Of a DNA stretch of 64,000 nt, positions 17,287-25,171 are shown one piece after another (position 1 is the stretch's first letter; each line of letters starts with the position of its first letter). The DNA is from Oliverpabstia intestinalis (GTDB taxonomy: Bacteria; Bacillota; Clostridia; Lachnospirales; Lachnospiraceae), in assembly GCF_009696065.1 (NCBI RefSeq), contig NZ_VUMS01000002.1, positions 62,001-126,000 on the forward strand. Reading direction: 5' to 3'. Under the pieces are notes generated by a model that saw only the letters and a list, made by a program, of their open reading frames with translations, was not told the origin of the DNA and did no database searches. The translations under genes and the position numbers were made by a program.

Positions 17287-18501
17287 TTAATATTCAGTAT
17301 CCGATGCTGCAGCTTCTTCTGCTGCTGCCTGTGCTTCACTGTCTTGTGTATCTGTGGAGGAAGCAGAGCTGTCATCGGAACCAAGAATCTCCACACGGTC
17401 TGCGTAAGTATCCTGAATAATACATACCCAGGTCTTGCCGGTATCCATAGTGATCTGATTACCGTTGGTATCATAGTAGAAGGTAGCTCCCCATGGAGTG
17501 TGTTTTTTCCAGGTGATATCGATGGCCTTTCCGTTTACAATATATTTTCCTACATTTGGTTCATCAACGTCGATGTTCAGATAACCGTGTTCATCGTATT
17601 TTCTCCAGGAAGAATATTGCAGAATGATGTTTTTATAGGCGATCTGTTCTCCGGTCAGCTGATCAATCTGTTTGTCACCGTACTGGAAACGATAGTACAG
17701 TTTGTCTTCCGGATTGTATTCAAACCATGGCTCATTCAGAAAATATCCCGGTTTTACGACATTTGCTTCTGTCTCACCCGGAAGTTCCACTTCATCATCT
17801 ACGCCGCAGAATGCATAACCAGGCTGGAAGTCCTCAGCGTATTCCTGACTGTAGCCGTTGATCTCGATACCTTTCTGGATACCTTCAAAACTTGTATAAG
17901 CGTTGTGCGGAGATTTTCTGTCAGTGGTACGATAAAATACCTGATCACCGTATCCGGCCAGTCCACTGATATTATTTACCTCCGGTAATTCCAGGAAAGG
18001 AAGGGCATAAGCAGACTGTCCATAATGCGTATAGATCGCATCAAATCCTGAAGCGTAGAAAATATAATAATCACGACAGCTTCGTACGGAACCGATCTTT
18101 TCCAGATTATCATAATCTTCAAAGACACCCATCAGACGGGTGATTCCACCTTCCACAGGTGCTTCGTATACTACCCCGGCATTGGCAATACCGGCCTGTG
18201 GGCAGGCAGGTCTCAGGTTGTTGAGCATAACAGCAACCGGGCGACGTCTTCCGATGGCTTCCGGTACATATTCTCCGGTCAGATAACTTACAACATAGCC
18301 ATCCGGAATCGGATCTTCTGTGGGTTCCGGTTCTTCAGCAGCCATGGCAGTTGGTTCCGGTGTTACTTCTTCTGTTGCTTCTTCTGCTGGTTCCGGCGTT
18401 GCAGTCGGTTCGGCGGAACCAGACTCGTTTTTCTGGCATCCGGTCAGCATGATGCCACCTGCCAGCCCAAGGGCTATGATCAGTTTTGCATATTTTTTCA
18501 T
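17287..18501 (-). CDS. DUF3048 domain lipoprotein (YerB-like)
   Basis: The 404-residue protein has a lipoprotein signal with lipobox LTGC (Cys about 22), a Pro/Glu/Thr-rich linker of about 45 residues, and a DUF3048 region starting near RRPVAVMLNNLRPACPQ with VRSCRDYYIFYASGFDA and DRKSPHNAYTS further on. The C-terminal 30 residues are Ser/Asp/Ala-rich. The family is found in Bacillus (YerB) with unknown function. It sits where dgkA/era commonly follow ybeY in other Firmicutes. Confidence 0.92.
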   Translation of the reverse strand: MKKYAKLIIALGLAGGIMLTGCQKNESGSAEPTATPEPAEEATEEVTPEPTAMAAEEPEPTEDPIPDGYVVSYLTGEYVPEAIGRRRPVAVMLNNLRPACPQAGIANAGVVYEAPVEGGITRLMGVFEDYDNLEKIGSVRSCRDYYIFYASGFDAIYTHYGQSAYALPFLELPEVNNISGLAGYGDQVFYRTTDRKSPHNAYTSFEGIQKGIEINGYSQEYAEDFQPGYAFCGVDDEVELPGETEANVVKPGYFLNEPWFEYNPEDKLYYRFQYGDKQIDQLTGEQIAYKNIILQYSSWRKYDEHGYLNIDVDEPNVGKYIVNGKAIDITWKKHTPWGATFYYDTNGNQITMDTGKTWVCIIQDTYADRVEILGSDDSSASSTDTQDSEAQAAAEEAAASDTEY

Positions 18502-18531
18502 ATGTGATCTCCTTTTCGTTGATAAAATGTA

Positions 18532-18580
18532 GCCATTCAGCAGGTAATATCCCGTGAGGGTACTGAACAGCTGTTATAAA
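18532..18580. repeat. Dispersed palindromic repeat, partial copy 4
   Basis: CATTCAGCAGGTAATATCCC joins directly to GTGAGGGTACTGAACAGCTG. The upstream module is fused to the core without the central CCGAAGG part seen at 13630. It lies between ybeY and the lipoprotein gene. Confidence 0.6.
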
Positions 18581-18597
18581 ACTATAATGATACATCC

Positions 18598-19107
18598 TCA
18601 CGAGATACATGAATCTCTTCCAATCTGCAGGTGCTGCAGTGCTTTCTCCTGTTTCTGTTCCATGACAATGCGTTCCTCATCAACCATATGGTCATACCCC
18701 AGAAGATGCAGCATACTGTGAGCAACTAAAAATGCGTATTCTCTTTTTACACTGTGTCCGTATGCTTCTGCCTGTTCCACCGCCTTCGGTATGGAGATCA
18801 TGATGTCTCCCAGAAGAAGCTCCCCACTTTCCGGATCAAAGCAGCTGTCATCGTCTTCCAGCACAGAATAATCTGCAGGTGCCGGAAAATCAATCATAGG
18901 GAAAGACAGCACATCCGTTGCCCGGTCGATCTGACGATATTCCAGATTGGTTTTATGAATCGTTTCGTTATCTGTGAGAACCAGGCAGACCTGTGATTCA
19001 TAGGGACATCCTTCCTGATCCAGAACGGTTTCCATGACATCTTCTGCGACCTTCAGAAAATCAAAATCAAAGGTCTGTTCCTGTTCATTGGAAAAATCAA
19101 TACTCAT
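18598..19107 (-). CDS. ybeY: Endoribonuclease YbeY (rRNA maturation factor)
   Basis: The 169-residue protein carries the zinc motif HSMLHLLGYDH (near residue 140; usual form HGxLHLxGYDH) and ATDVLSFPM. YbeY acts in 16S rRNA 3'-end processing and ribosome quality control. ATG 19107 with GGAGGGG upstream is the start and overlaps the phoH stop by 11 bases, the usual phoH-ybeY coupling. No dgkA or era follows. Confidence 0.95.
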   Translation of the reverse strand: MSIDFSNEQEQTFDFDFLKVAEDVMETVLDQEGCPYESQVCLVLTDNETIHKTNLEYRQIDRATDVLSFPMIDFPAPADYSVLEDDDSCFDPESGELLLGDIMISIPKAVEQAEAYGHSVKREYAFLVAHSMLHLLGYDHMVDEERIVMEQKQEKALQHLQIGRDSCIS

Positions 19108-20119
19108 AACTGTTTCCCCTCCGTCGTTGATTTTTCGGTGATGCCGGTTTTTCCGGGTGTTTCTTTTCGTAGGCTTCATAGGCCTGTACAATCTTTTGTA
19201 CCAGCGGGTGACGGACAACGTCTTTGCTGGTCAGCTGACAGATGGAGATCCCTTCTACTTTCTTCAGCACCTGAAGAGCCATCTCCAGACCGGATTTCTG
19301 ACCGGAAGGAAGATCTTTCTGAGAAGAATCTCCGGTAATGATCACTTTGGATCCGAATCCGATACGGGTCAGGAACATCTTCATCTGTGCCGGAGTTGTA
19401 TTCTGCGCCTCATCCAGAATAATAAATGCATTGTCCAGTGTACGACCGCGCATATAAGCGAGGGGGGCAACCTCAATCAGCCCTTTCTCCATATTTTTTG
19501 CAAAGCTTTCCGGTCCCATGATCTGATACAGTGCATCATAGAGTGGGCGCAGGTAGGGATCCACCTTACTTTGCAGGTCGCCGGGAAGAAATCCCAGTTT
19601 TTCTCCTGCTTCGATGGCAGGACGGGTCAGGATGATTCTTCCCACTTCGTCATTTCGGAATGCTGTGATCGCCATTGCCATGGCAAGGTAGGTTTTACCG
19701 GTACCGGCAGGCCCTACGCCGAAAACGATCATATCTTCCCGGATCTTATCCACATATGCTTTCTGTCCCAGCGTTTTTGGCTTGACCGGTCTTCCGTTGA
19801 TCGTGTGACAGATACAGTCTTTATCCATCTCCACAAGCGGAGCTTCTTTCTCTTCCATGGTCAGTGACAGTGCATAATCCACATTCTGACTCTGAATGGT
19901 ATTTCCTCTGACAGAAAGCCCCAGCAATTCCCGGATGATCTTTTCCGCTTTCTGCACATTTGGTGCAGGCCCTACGATCTTTAATATGCCGTCACGGGAA
20001 ATCAGTGTTACCTGTAAGGTGCGTTCGATCTTTTTTATATGTTCGTCAAACTGTCCGAAGATATTTCTTTCATGTTCTGCCGGAATTTCTATCAGCTGTT
20101 CGATGATTCTTGCCGCCAT
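19097..20119 (-). CDS. PhoH family ATPase
   Basis: The 340-residue protein has an N-terminal KH-like segment (SRDGILKIVGPAPNVQKAEK) and a PhoH P-loop domain with GVGPAGTGKTYLAMAMA (about 135-151) and ILDEAQNTTPAQMKMFLTR as Walker B. PhoH proteins are RNA-associated ATPases, often coupled to YbeY. The C-terminal 25 residues are basic and Pro-rich. It lies downstream of yqfC/yqfD, as in other spore formers. Confidence 0.94.
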   Translation of the reverse strand: MAARIIEQLIEIPAEHERNIFGQFDEHIKKIERTLQVTLISRDGILKIVGPAPNVQKAEKIIRELLGLSVRGNTIQSQNVDYALSLTMEEKEAPLVEMDKDCICHTINGRPVKPKTLGQKAYVDKIREDMIVFGVGPAGTGKTYLAMAMAITAFRNDEVGRIILTRPAIEAGEKLGFLPGDLQSKVDPYLRPLYDALYQIMGPESFAKNMEKGLIEVAPLAYMRGRTLDNAFIILDEAQNTTPAQMKMFLTRIGFGSKVIITGDSSQKDLPSGQKSGLEMALQVLKKVEGISICQLTSKDVVRHPLVQKIVQAYEAYEKKHPEKPASPKNQRRRGNSYEY

Positions 20120-20257
20120 TCATCTTGTCCTTTCGTAACTGTTTTTCTTTTAAAATGTCAATATGGACATCCTATCCTTTTATTTTACCACCTTTTTAGT
20201 GGAATTGAAGCCCTTTTTATGATTTTTCTGTATTTTCTGTATGTATATTGTTAATGT

Positions 20258-20320
20258 TCAATGGTAATATCCCGCGAAGCGTGTTACCGGGAACGGAGTG
20301 AACAGTAACTGTATATCGCT
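20258..20320. repeat. Dispersed palindromic repeat, diverged copy 5
   Basis: AATGGTAATATCCCGCGAAG is followed by GTGTTACCGGGAACGGAG and TGAACAGTAACTGT. The same upstream module occurs at 13558 and 18543. It interrupts the yqfD-phoH interval. Confidence 0.55.
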
Positions 20321-20369
20321 CCTGTACCGTGAAATATCTCACCGAACACAGCGTGGACAACAGGAAAAA

Positions 20370-21608
20370 TCAGTTTGTTTCGGAAACAGAAGACGTGGAA
20401 TCCGGAAGTGCTTTCCGGACTATCGGAGTTTTTTCGCTTCCGGGAATCTGTATGATCACATAGCCCTGTGAACGGCATCTGTTTGCAGTGAGTCTGGTAC
20501 GGATATTCCGGGAAAGAATCAAGGCATCTTCGCGTACGAGATTTTTCAAGAAATTTTGCAGATGTTTTTGTGAAAGTTCCAGAGATTCTTTCGGTGTATA
20601 GCAGTAGGATTTTTTTTCATAGGGAACGGTTATGATTTTTCCCACGGTGACTGGCAGGTAAAAACTTGGGGTAAGGGTCAGCCGGCGTTCGATGCGATAA
20701 ATTTCAGAATTATTTTTTGGGGCATGATACCAGGAGATATCGGTTCCGAAGAATGTAAAAAAAGGATAGCTTTCTTGCTCTCCGGGATAAGATTTTACAG
20801 TGACCGTCCGGGAAAATTCATCATAATAAGGAAATTGAGTTTTTATAACGATATCTGCATCCGCACGCACATATTCGTAACGTTGTATCTGACTGTCATT
20901 ATCCAGGATTGCAACCGAACCAGATACAAGAATATCTCCTTTTTTACAGACATCTCCCGGCTTTACCTGTGGCATTCCCATACGGGTGATGATACTTACT
21001 ACGGTGCCATTCCACGGAGCGGTAAGATCCCAGCTGGTGAGGGTGTCCGCTAAGGCATCCGTTGGCTGCGGGATTTCGTCATTTTCTCTGATATCAATAA
21101 TCAGACAGGTTCCCTCAAGCTTTGCAGATACCCAGACAACACCGGGAAAGGCCTGCCGGATTTTCTGCATCAGCTTCTGGCAGTCTACATTTCTCTTTGC
21201 CATACCACAGCGGATATCCCATTCGGATAATGTGTCCAGGAGAACAGGTGTGGTATAATAACGGTTTCCTGTGATCTGAATATCCCAGATACGAAGGGAA
21301 CACACAAATAACAAAATAAAGCCAAGAAATATTCCGAGAAAAAAAGCCTTTCTTTTTCGTGCATGAAGTAAAAAGAAAGGCAGACCGTTTTTAGATAAGA
21401 TATGGATCCGGGCATCTGTTTTCCGGCGAAACCGGCCAAGACGCAGGAAATCTCTGGCAGAGAGTTCCATTTCATAGAAGGAAGCTTCCTGGGTAAGATT
21501 TCGAAGTGGAATCCGATTATGTACACAGAGACTGAAAAACCGATCCGGTGCAGGGCTTTCCAGACGAATGCGAACGTAGCCGCGGATATATTTTTTTATA
21601 GAATCCAA
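20370..21608 (-). CDS. yqfD: Sporulation protein YqfD
   Basis: The 412-residue protein matches YqfD/SpoIV-like length and layout. It has an N-terminal soluble part, a single transmembrane segment (AFFLGIFLGFILLFVCSLRI, about 87-106), and an extracytoplasmic part containing AIL.. and NDEIPQPTDA. The start is probably TTG 21608 with GGGAGG seven bases upstream. YqfD is made in the mother cell during sporulation. It follows yqfC by 24 bases. Confidence 0.9.
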   Translation of the reverse strand: MDSIKKYIRGYVRIRLESPAPDRFFSLCVHNRIPLRNLTQEASFYEMELSARDFLRLGRFRRKTDARIHILSKNGLPFFLLHARKRKAFFLGIFLGFILLFVCSLRIWDIQITGNRYYTTPVLLDTLSEWDIRCGMAKRNVDCQKLMQKIRQAFPGVVWVSAKLEGTCLIIDIRENDEIPQPTDALADTLTSWDLTAPWNGTVVSIITRMGMPQVKPGDVCKKGDILVSGSVAILDNDSQIQRYEYVRADADIVIKTQFPYYDEFSRTVTVKSYPGEQESYPFFTFFGTDISWYHAPKNNSEIYRIERRLTLTPSFYLPVTVGKIITVPYEKKSYCYTPKESLELSQKHLQNFLKNLVREDALILSRNIRTRLTANRCRSQGYVIIQIPGSEKTPIVRKALPDSTSSVSETN

Positions 21609-21632
21609 GAACGTACCTCCCGATCGTCGCAG

Positions 21633-21914
21633 TCAGATTTCATACAAAACAGATGTGATCTGTCCTGTTACTTTCATCTCAAGTTCTGTGTAGTAAAGAA
21701 CGCTGAGGGAAACTCCCTGAATGCGTATTCTTCCATTTGCGGTCAGTACTAAAAGATGATCGGAACGGTATTCCAGGATACTTCGGTAATTTTCCAGAAG
21801 AATCTCCCGTTCACCAATCAGTGTGATGATACATCCATGATATGCCAGATCGCCGGGAAGTTCCAGCAGATCAGCCAGACACTCTCTCACTGTTGTTATT
21901 TTTATTTTTTTCAC
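21633..21914 (-). CDS. yqfC: Sporulation protein YqfC
   Basis: The 93-residue protein contains ELPGDLAYHGCIITLIGEREILLENY, the YabP/YqfC family block. The probable start is GTG 21914 with GGGAG six bases upstream. It is paired with yqfD as in B. subtilis and other endospore formers, so the organism carries at least part of the sporulation gene set. Confidence 0.92.
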   Translation of the reverse strand: MKKIKITTVRECLADLLELPGDLAYHGCIITLIGEREILLENYRSILEYRSDHLLVLTANGRIRIQGVSLSVLYYTELEMKVTGQITSVLYEI

Positions 21915-21962
21915 AGAATGCTCCCGGTGTTTATTATTCAGTTTATGAGAATTCGCCGATCT

Positions 21963-22502
21963 TTATGCTTCCCGGAGAAAAATCAGTGAGAACCAGAGAA
22001 CCATCTGTTCTCCCATATAATAATCCATGTGATTTTCTTCGATATTTTTGGTCAACAGGATCCCATGACTTTCAATACAAGGATGCATCAGATCCGGGTG
22101 GTTACAGGATTTTTTTGGATATGTGCATTTCTCACAGATGGAACAGGAATCCGTGGACAGTGTATAGCATCGCCAGGCATCCTGTTTTAAAAATGCTTCA
22201 ATTTTTGCAGTGATCTCCTCATGCTCCTGTTTGGTAGCAAGCAGAGCATCCATATTGGAATAATCCGGCACTTCTGCCACAGAAGAAAATAAAAGGGCAT
22301 GTGTGTACTGCTGGCATCGTTCTCTGCATTTGTCCACAGTTCCTACTGCCGGTGGACATGACCAGGATTTTCCATATCTTGGACATTCCCTCTTACAGAT
22401 GGTGCGTACTTTGTCATTGAATTCAATATCATCAATGGAAAGAAAGGTATACTGATAAATGGGAAATTGTGTAATATAGTTTTCTATTGATTGAAAGTTC
22501 AT
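21963..22502 (-). CDS. DUF2284 Cys-rich metal-binding protein
   Basis: The 179-residue protein has clustered cysteines: CKRECPRYGKSWSCPPAVG (about 35-53), CRERC, and CSICEKCTYPKKSC (about 120-133). These are likely metal or Fe-S ligands, as in DUF2284 proteins. Function is unknown. ATG 22502 is preceded by AGGAG five bases away and by its own promoter at 22537-22565. It stands alone. Confidence 0.88.
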   Translation of the reverse strand: MNFQSIENYITQFPIYQYTFLSIDDIEFNDKVRTICKRECPRYGKSWSCPPAVGTVDKCRERCQQYTHALLFSSVAEVPDYSNMDALLATKQEHEEITAKIEAFLKQDAWRCYTLSTDSCSICEKCTYPKKSCNHPDLMHPCIESHGILLTKNIEENHMDYYMGEQMVLWFSLIFLREA

Positions 22503-22536
22503 AAATACTCCTTTTTTACTTAAATCATTACGTTCT

Positions 22537-22565
22537 ATTATACCGTCTGTACCGCCAGAATACAA
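22537..22565 (-). promoter_or_regulatory. Promoter of the DUF2284 gene
   Basis: Minus strand: TTGTAT (22560-22565), 17-base spacer, TATAAT (22537-22542). Confidence 0.65.
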
Positions 22566-22627
22566 GTGGTGAATACCGGACCGCTCTCTGGCATATACAG
22601 TAAAGACAGAAAAAGAAAAGAGTACCT

Positions 22628-23491
22628 ATGAAATATTTAAATTGTATCAAACAATGGCTGCACACAGGAAAAATAATCCGGGAAACAGACTTTCTTACCT
22701 GTTGTGTGGTACTGATTGCCTGTTTTTTTGTCGGCGCGGCGATACACTGTCACACAGAACAGGAGCATCTGGAGACTTCCGGACAGATTCTGCATCCTGA
22801 GACAGAGAACTGGGGACTTGGTTTTGGGCAGACCGGAGAAAAACCGACAGGAAATGTATCAGCAGAAGAATTGAAAAAGTATCATGCCGCCTATATGGAT
22901 CCAACGGATGAAAAAGTCATCTATCTTACTTTTGATGCCGGATATGAAAATGGTAATACACCGGCGATTCTCGAGGCATTGAAAAAGCATGATGTAAGCG
23001 CAACTTTTTTTGTGGTGGGAAATTATCTCGAAACCAGTCCGGAACTCGTTAAGCAAATGGTGGCTGAAGGCCACACTGTAGGAAATCATACCTTCCACCA
23101 TCCGGAAATGTCAAAAATTTCTGATGCAGCTTCTTTTGAAAAAGAACTGAAGGACGTGGAAACACTCTATCAGAAAATTACAGGAGAAGAACTTACCCGC
23201 TTCTACCGTCCACCGCAGGGGAAATATAACACACAAAATCTGCAGATGGCCGACGATCTTGGATATAAGACATTTTTCTGGAGCCTTGCCTATGTGGACT
23301 GGATCCAGGATCAGCAGCCCACAAAAGAAGCTGCCTTTGATAAATTATTAAAACGGATCCATCCGGGAGCGGTCGTACTGCTTCACAGTACTTCTTCTAC
23401 GAACGCGCAGATTCTGGATGAACTTCTGACAAAATGGGAAGAAATGGGCTATCATTTTGCACCACTGTCGGAACTGGCAGAGAAGATTTAA
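22628..23491 (+). CDS. pdaA: PdaA-type polysaccharide deacetylase
   Basis: The 287-residue protein has an N-terminal membrane anchor (about 24-40) and a CE4 NodB domain. The catalytic Asp103 is in TFDAGYENGNT, with Ala where most CE4 enzymes have a second Asp, as in PdaA-type enzymes. Zinc histidines H154 and H158 are in GNHTFHHP, and RPPQGKYN and VLLHS complete the site. PdaA deacetylates N-acetylmuramate to make muramic delta-lactam in spore cortex. It is the only plus-strand gene in the first 39 kb besides lexA and the mini-ORF. Confidence 0.9.
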   Translation: MKYLNCIKQWLHTGKIIRETDFLTCCVVLIACFFVGAAIHCHTEQEHLETSGQILHPETENWGLGFGQTGEKPTGNVSAEELKKYHAAYMDPTDEKVIYLTFDAGYENGNTPAILEALKKHDVSATFFVVGNYLETSPELVKQMVAEGHTVGNHTFHHPEMSKISDAASFEKELKDVETLYQKITGEELTRFYRPPQGKYNTQNLQMADDLGYKTFFWSLAYVDWIQDQQPTKEAAFDKLLKRIHPGAVVLLHSTSSTNAQILDELLTKWEEMGYHFAPLSELAEKI

Positions 23492-23555
23492 AGGAAACTG
23501 CAAAGATGTTTCAGAGACGGAAGAAGTTGACAGGAGGTATTTTCCCGAACGGAAA

Positions 23556-23600
23556 AAAGATCAGCCGGTTGCTGTCTGCAAAACAACCGGCTGATCTTAG
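23556..23600 (-). terminator. Terminator downstream of rlmH
   Basis: A 15-bp stem AAGATCAGCCGGTTG / CAACCGGCTGATCTT with a TTTTTT tail on the minus strand. It may also stop pdaA transcription. Confidence 0.85.
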
Positions 23601-23621
23601 AACTACCCGTTAGATTTCGGT

Positions 23622-24101
23622 TTACTTGTGATAAGGCTGATTGGTCATGATCCGGTAAGAACGATAGATCTGTTCTAACAGAATTACCCGCATCAGCTGG
23701 TGGGGAAAAGTCATTTTTGAAAAACTCAGGGCATAATCGGAACGTTTCACAAGTGCATCACCAAGTCCGATCGAACCACCGATTACAAAACAGATATGGC
23801 TCTGTCCCCGGATACCCAGATTTTCCAGCTGACGGGAAAATGCAACAGAATCCAGCATCTTTCCGCCTATTTCAAGGGTGATCACATAATCATCATCCCG
23901 GATATATCGCATCAGACGTTCCCCTTCTTTATCCCGGATACTTTTTTCCACTACTTCACTGGCATGGTCCGGTGTTTTTTCATCAGACACTTCGATAATC
24001 TCCAGTTTGCAGTACTTGCTGAGACGTTTCGAGTATTCGGCAATGGCATCGCGGAGAAATTTTTCTTTGATCTTTCCTACAGTCAACAATGTAATTTTCA
24101 T
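23622..24101 (-). CDS. rlmH: 23S rRNA pseudouridine-1915 N3-methyltransferase RlmH
   Basis: The 159-residue SPOUT methyltransferase starts MKITLLTVGKIKEKFL and has FVIGGSIGLGDALVKRSDYALSFS and the end LLEQIYRSYRIMTNQPYHK, all diagnostic. It methylates pseudouridine 1915 in helix 69 of 23S rRNA. It follows the DUF975 gene by 18 bases and ends at a strong terminator. Confidence 0.97.
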   Translation of the reverse strand: MKITLLTVGKIKEKFLRDAIAEYSKRLSKYCKLEIIEVSDEKTPDHASEVVEKSIRDKEGERLMRYIRDDDYVITLEIGGKMLDSVAFSRQLENLGIRGQSHICFVIGGSIGLGDALVKRSDYALSFSKMTFPHQLMRVILLEQIYRSYRIMTNQPYHK

Positions 24102-24119
24102 AGATGAATTATATTTCCT

Positions 24120-24905
24120 TTACATACTCGGATACGCATTCTGACGGCTTGCAAAATATTCACGTTTCAGTTCCAGAAACAGCTCTGCATTTGTCGCCTG
24201 AACATATGGGTTGACATAGAAAATTGCCAGCAGTCCACAGGTACACAGGGACAGCAGGGACCATCCGAGAAACGAAAGATCCAGCACAAAGGTATTCCAC
24301 TTCTGTCCATACATCAGTTCTTTGCTGAGACGGAATGCATCCTGTCTTGTCATGTTCGGGTCGTCTGCCAGAAGGTAGGGAACCATACGGTATTCGTAAG
24401 ATTTTACGATGCCCGGTACAATCAGAAGCAAAGACCACAGGCCAATAAAAAGTTTCCGTAAAAATAAAGTCAGTACGGTTTTTCCGTACATGCCCTTCTG
24501 AAAAGCAAATCCCAGTCGTCCGACCGTTGGCTGATATTCAGAATTTTCCATAAAGAAACGGCAGCCACCGACTTCGAGAGGATTTAGAAGGAAAATCCCA
24601 AGTAAGGCACCGACAATCATTGCACTTCCTACGACAACTGCAATGATTCCTTTAATCAGCATACCAGGAATAGAAGTACCGGAGTTGTAATAAAAGTGTC
24701 CGATGTCTCCTTCATCAAAGTATTCTGTATAATAAGAATCATCGGAAGTGTCGAAAGAAGTTACCTGATCCCAGCTGTTGGCTACAGCACTTCCGCCACC
24801 GCTGACAAATAACATCAGAATAAATGCAACAAGTACGCTGCGCCAGTAGTTTCTCTGAAAGGCTGCTTTGCCTCTCTCTTTCAATTCAAATCTTGTCCAC
24901 ATCAT
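24120..24905 (-). CDS. DUF975 family membrane protein
   Basis: The 261-residue protein is polytopic. It contains ARG-type start RFELKERGKAAFQRNYWRSVL followed by about five hydrophobic segments, and LNPLEVGGCRFFMENSEYQ and LLIVPGIVKSYEYRMVPYLLADDP, blocks of the DUF975 family (function unknown). ATG 24905 has AGGAG six bases upstream. It has its own promoter (24949-24977) and is probably cotranscribed with rlmH. Confidence 0.9.
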   Translation of the reverse strand: MMWTRFELKERGKAAFQRNYWRSVLVAFILMLFVSGGGSAVANSWDQVTSFDTSDDSYYTEYFDEGDIGHFYYNSGTSIPGMLIKGIIAVVVGSAMIVGALLGIFLLNPLEVGGCRFFMENSEYQPTVGRLGFAFQKGMYGKTVLTLFLRKLFIGLWSLLLIVPGIVKSYEYRMVPYLLADDPNMTRQDAFRLSKELMYGQKWNTFVLDLSFLGWSLLSLCTCGLLAIFYVNPYVQATNAELFLELKREYFASRQNAYPSM

Positions 24906-24948
24906 GTTGTTCTCCTTTTTCATGCAAAAGTATCTGTGTTTTGGTTTC

Positions 24949-24977
24949 ATTATAACATGGAATCTATTGACTCACAA
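24949..24977 (-). promoter_or_regulatory. Promoter of the DUF975-rlmH unit
   Basis: Minus strand: TTGTGA (24972-24977), 17-base spacer, TATAAT (24949-24954). Confidence 0.7.
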
Positions 24978-25039
24978 GCAGACTGGAAAATATTAAGAGA
25001 AAAGAAAGAGTTTACATAATAATATTATGGTAACTTAAA

Positions 25040-25100
25040 ACGTGTTTTGGGAAACGTATCTGGCTGTGAGGATACTGAACAGTTGCAAGCGCATTTTCCT
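25040..25100. repeat. Dispersed palindromic repeat, diverged copy 6
   Basis: CGTATCTGGCTGTGAGGATA then CTGAACAGTTGCAAG and a GCATTTT tail. The core is recognisable but degenerate. The copy lies between the DUF975 promoter and the nfnB terminator. Confidence 0.5.
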
Positions 25101-25106
25101 GTAAAC

Positions 25107-25155
25107 TAAAACTGCCGGAAGACTTCTGTATAGAAAATTCTTCCGGCAGTTAAAA
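25107..25155 (-). terminator. Terminator of nfnA-nfnB
   Basis: Stem AACTGCCGGAAGA / TCTTCCGGCAGTT flanked by A-rich and T-rich tracts, just after the stop at 25172. Confidence 0.85.
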
Positions 25156-25171
25156 TCAATCCTGCTTGATT

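Noticed and set aside
17233-17988. 251-codon frame opposite the DUF3048 lipoprotein gene
   Set aside because: It is antisense to a well-supported gene, with low-complexity hydrophobic composition and no ribosome binding site.
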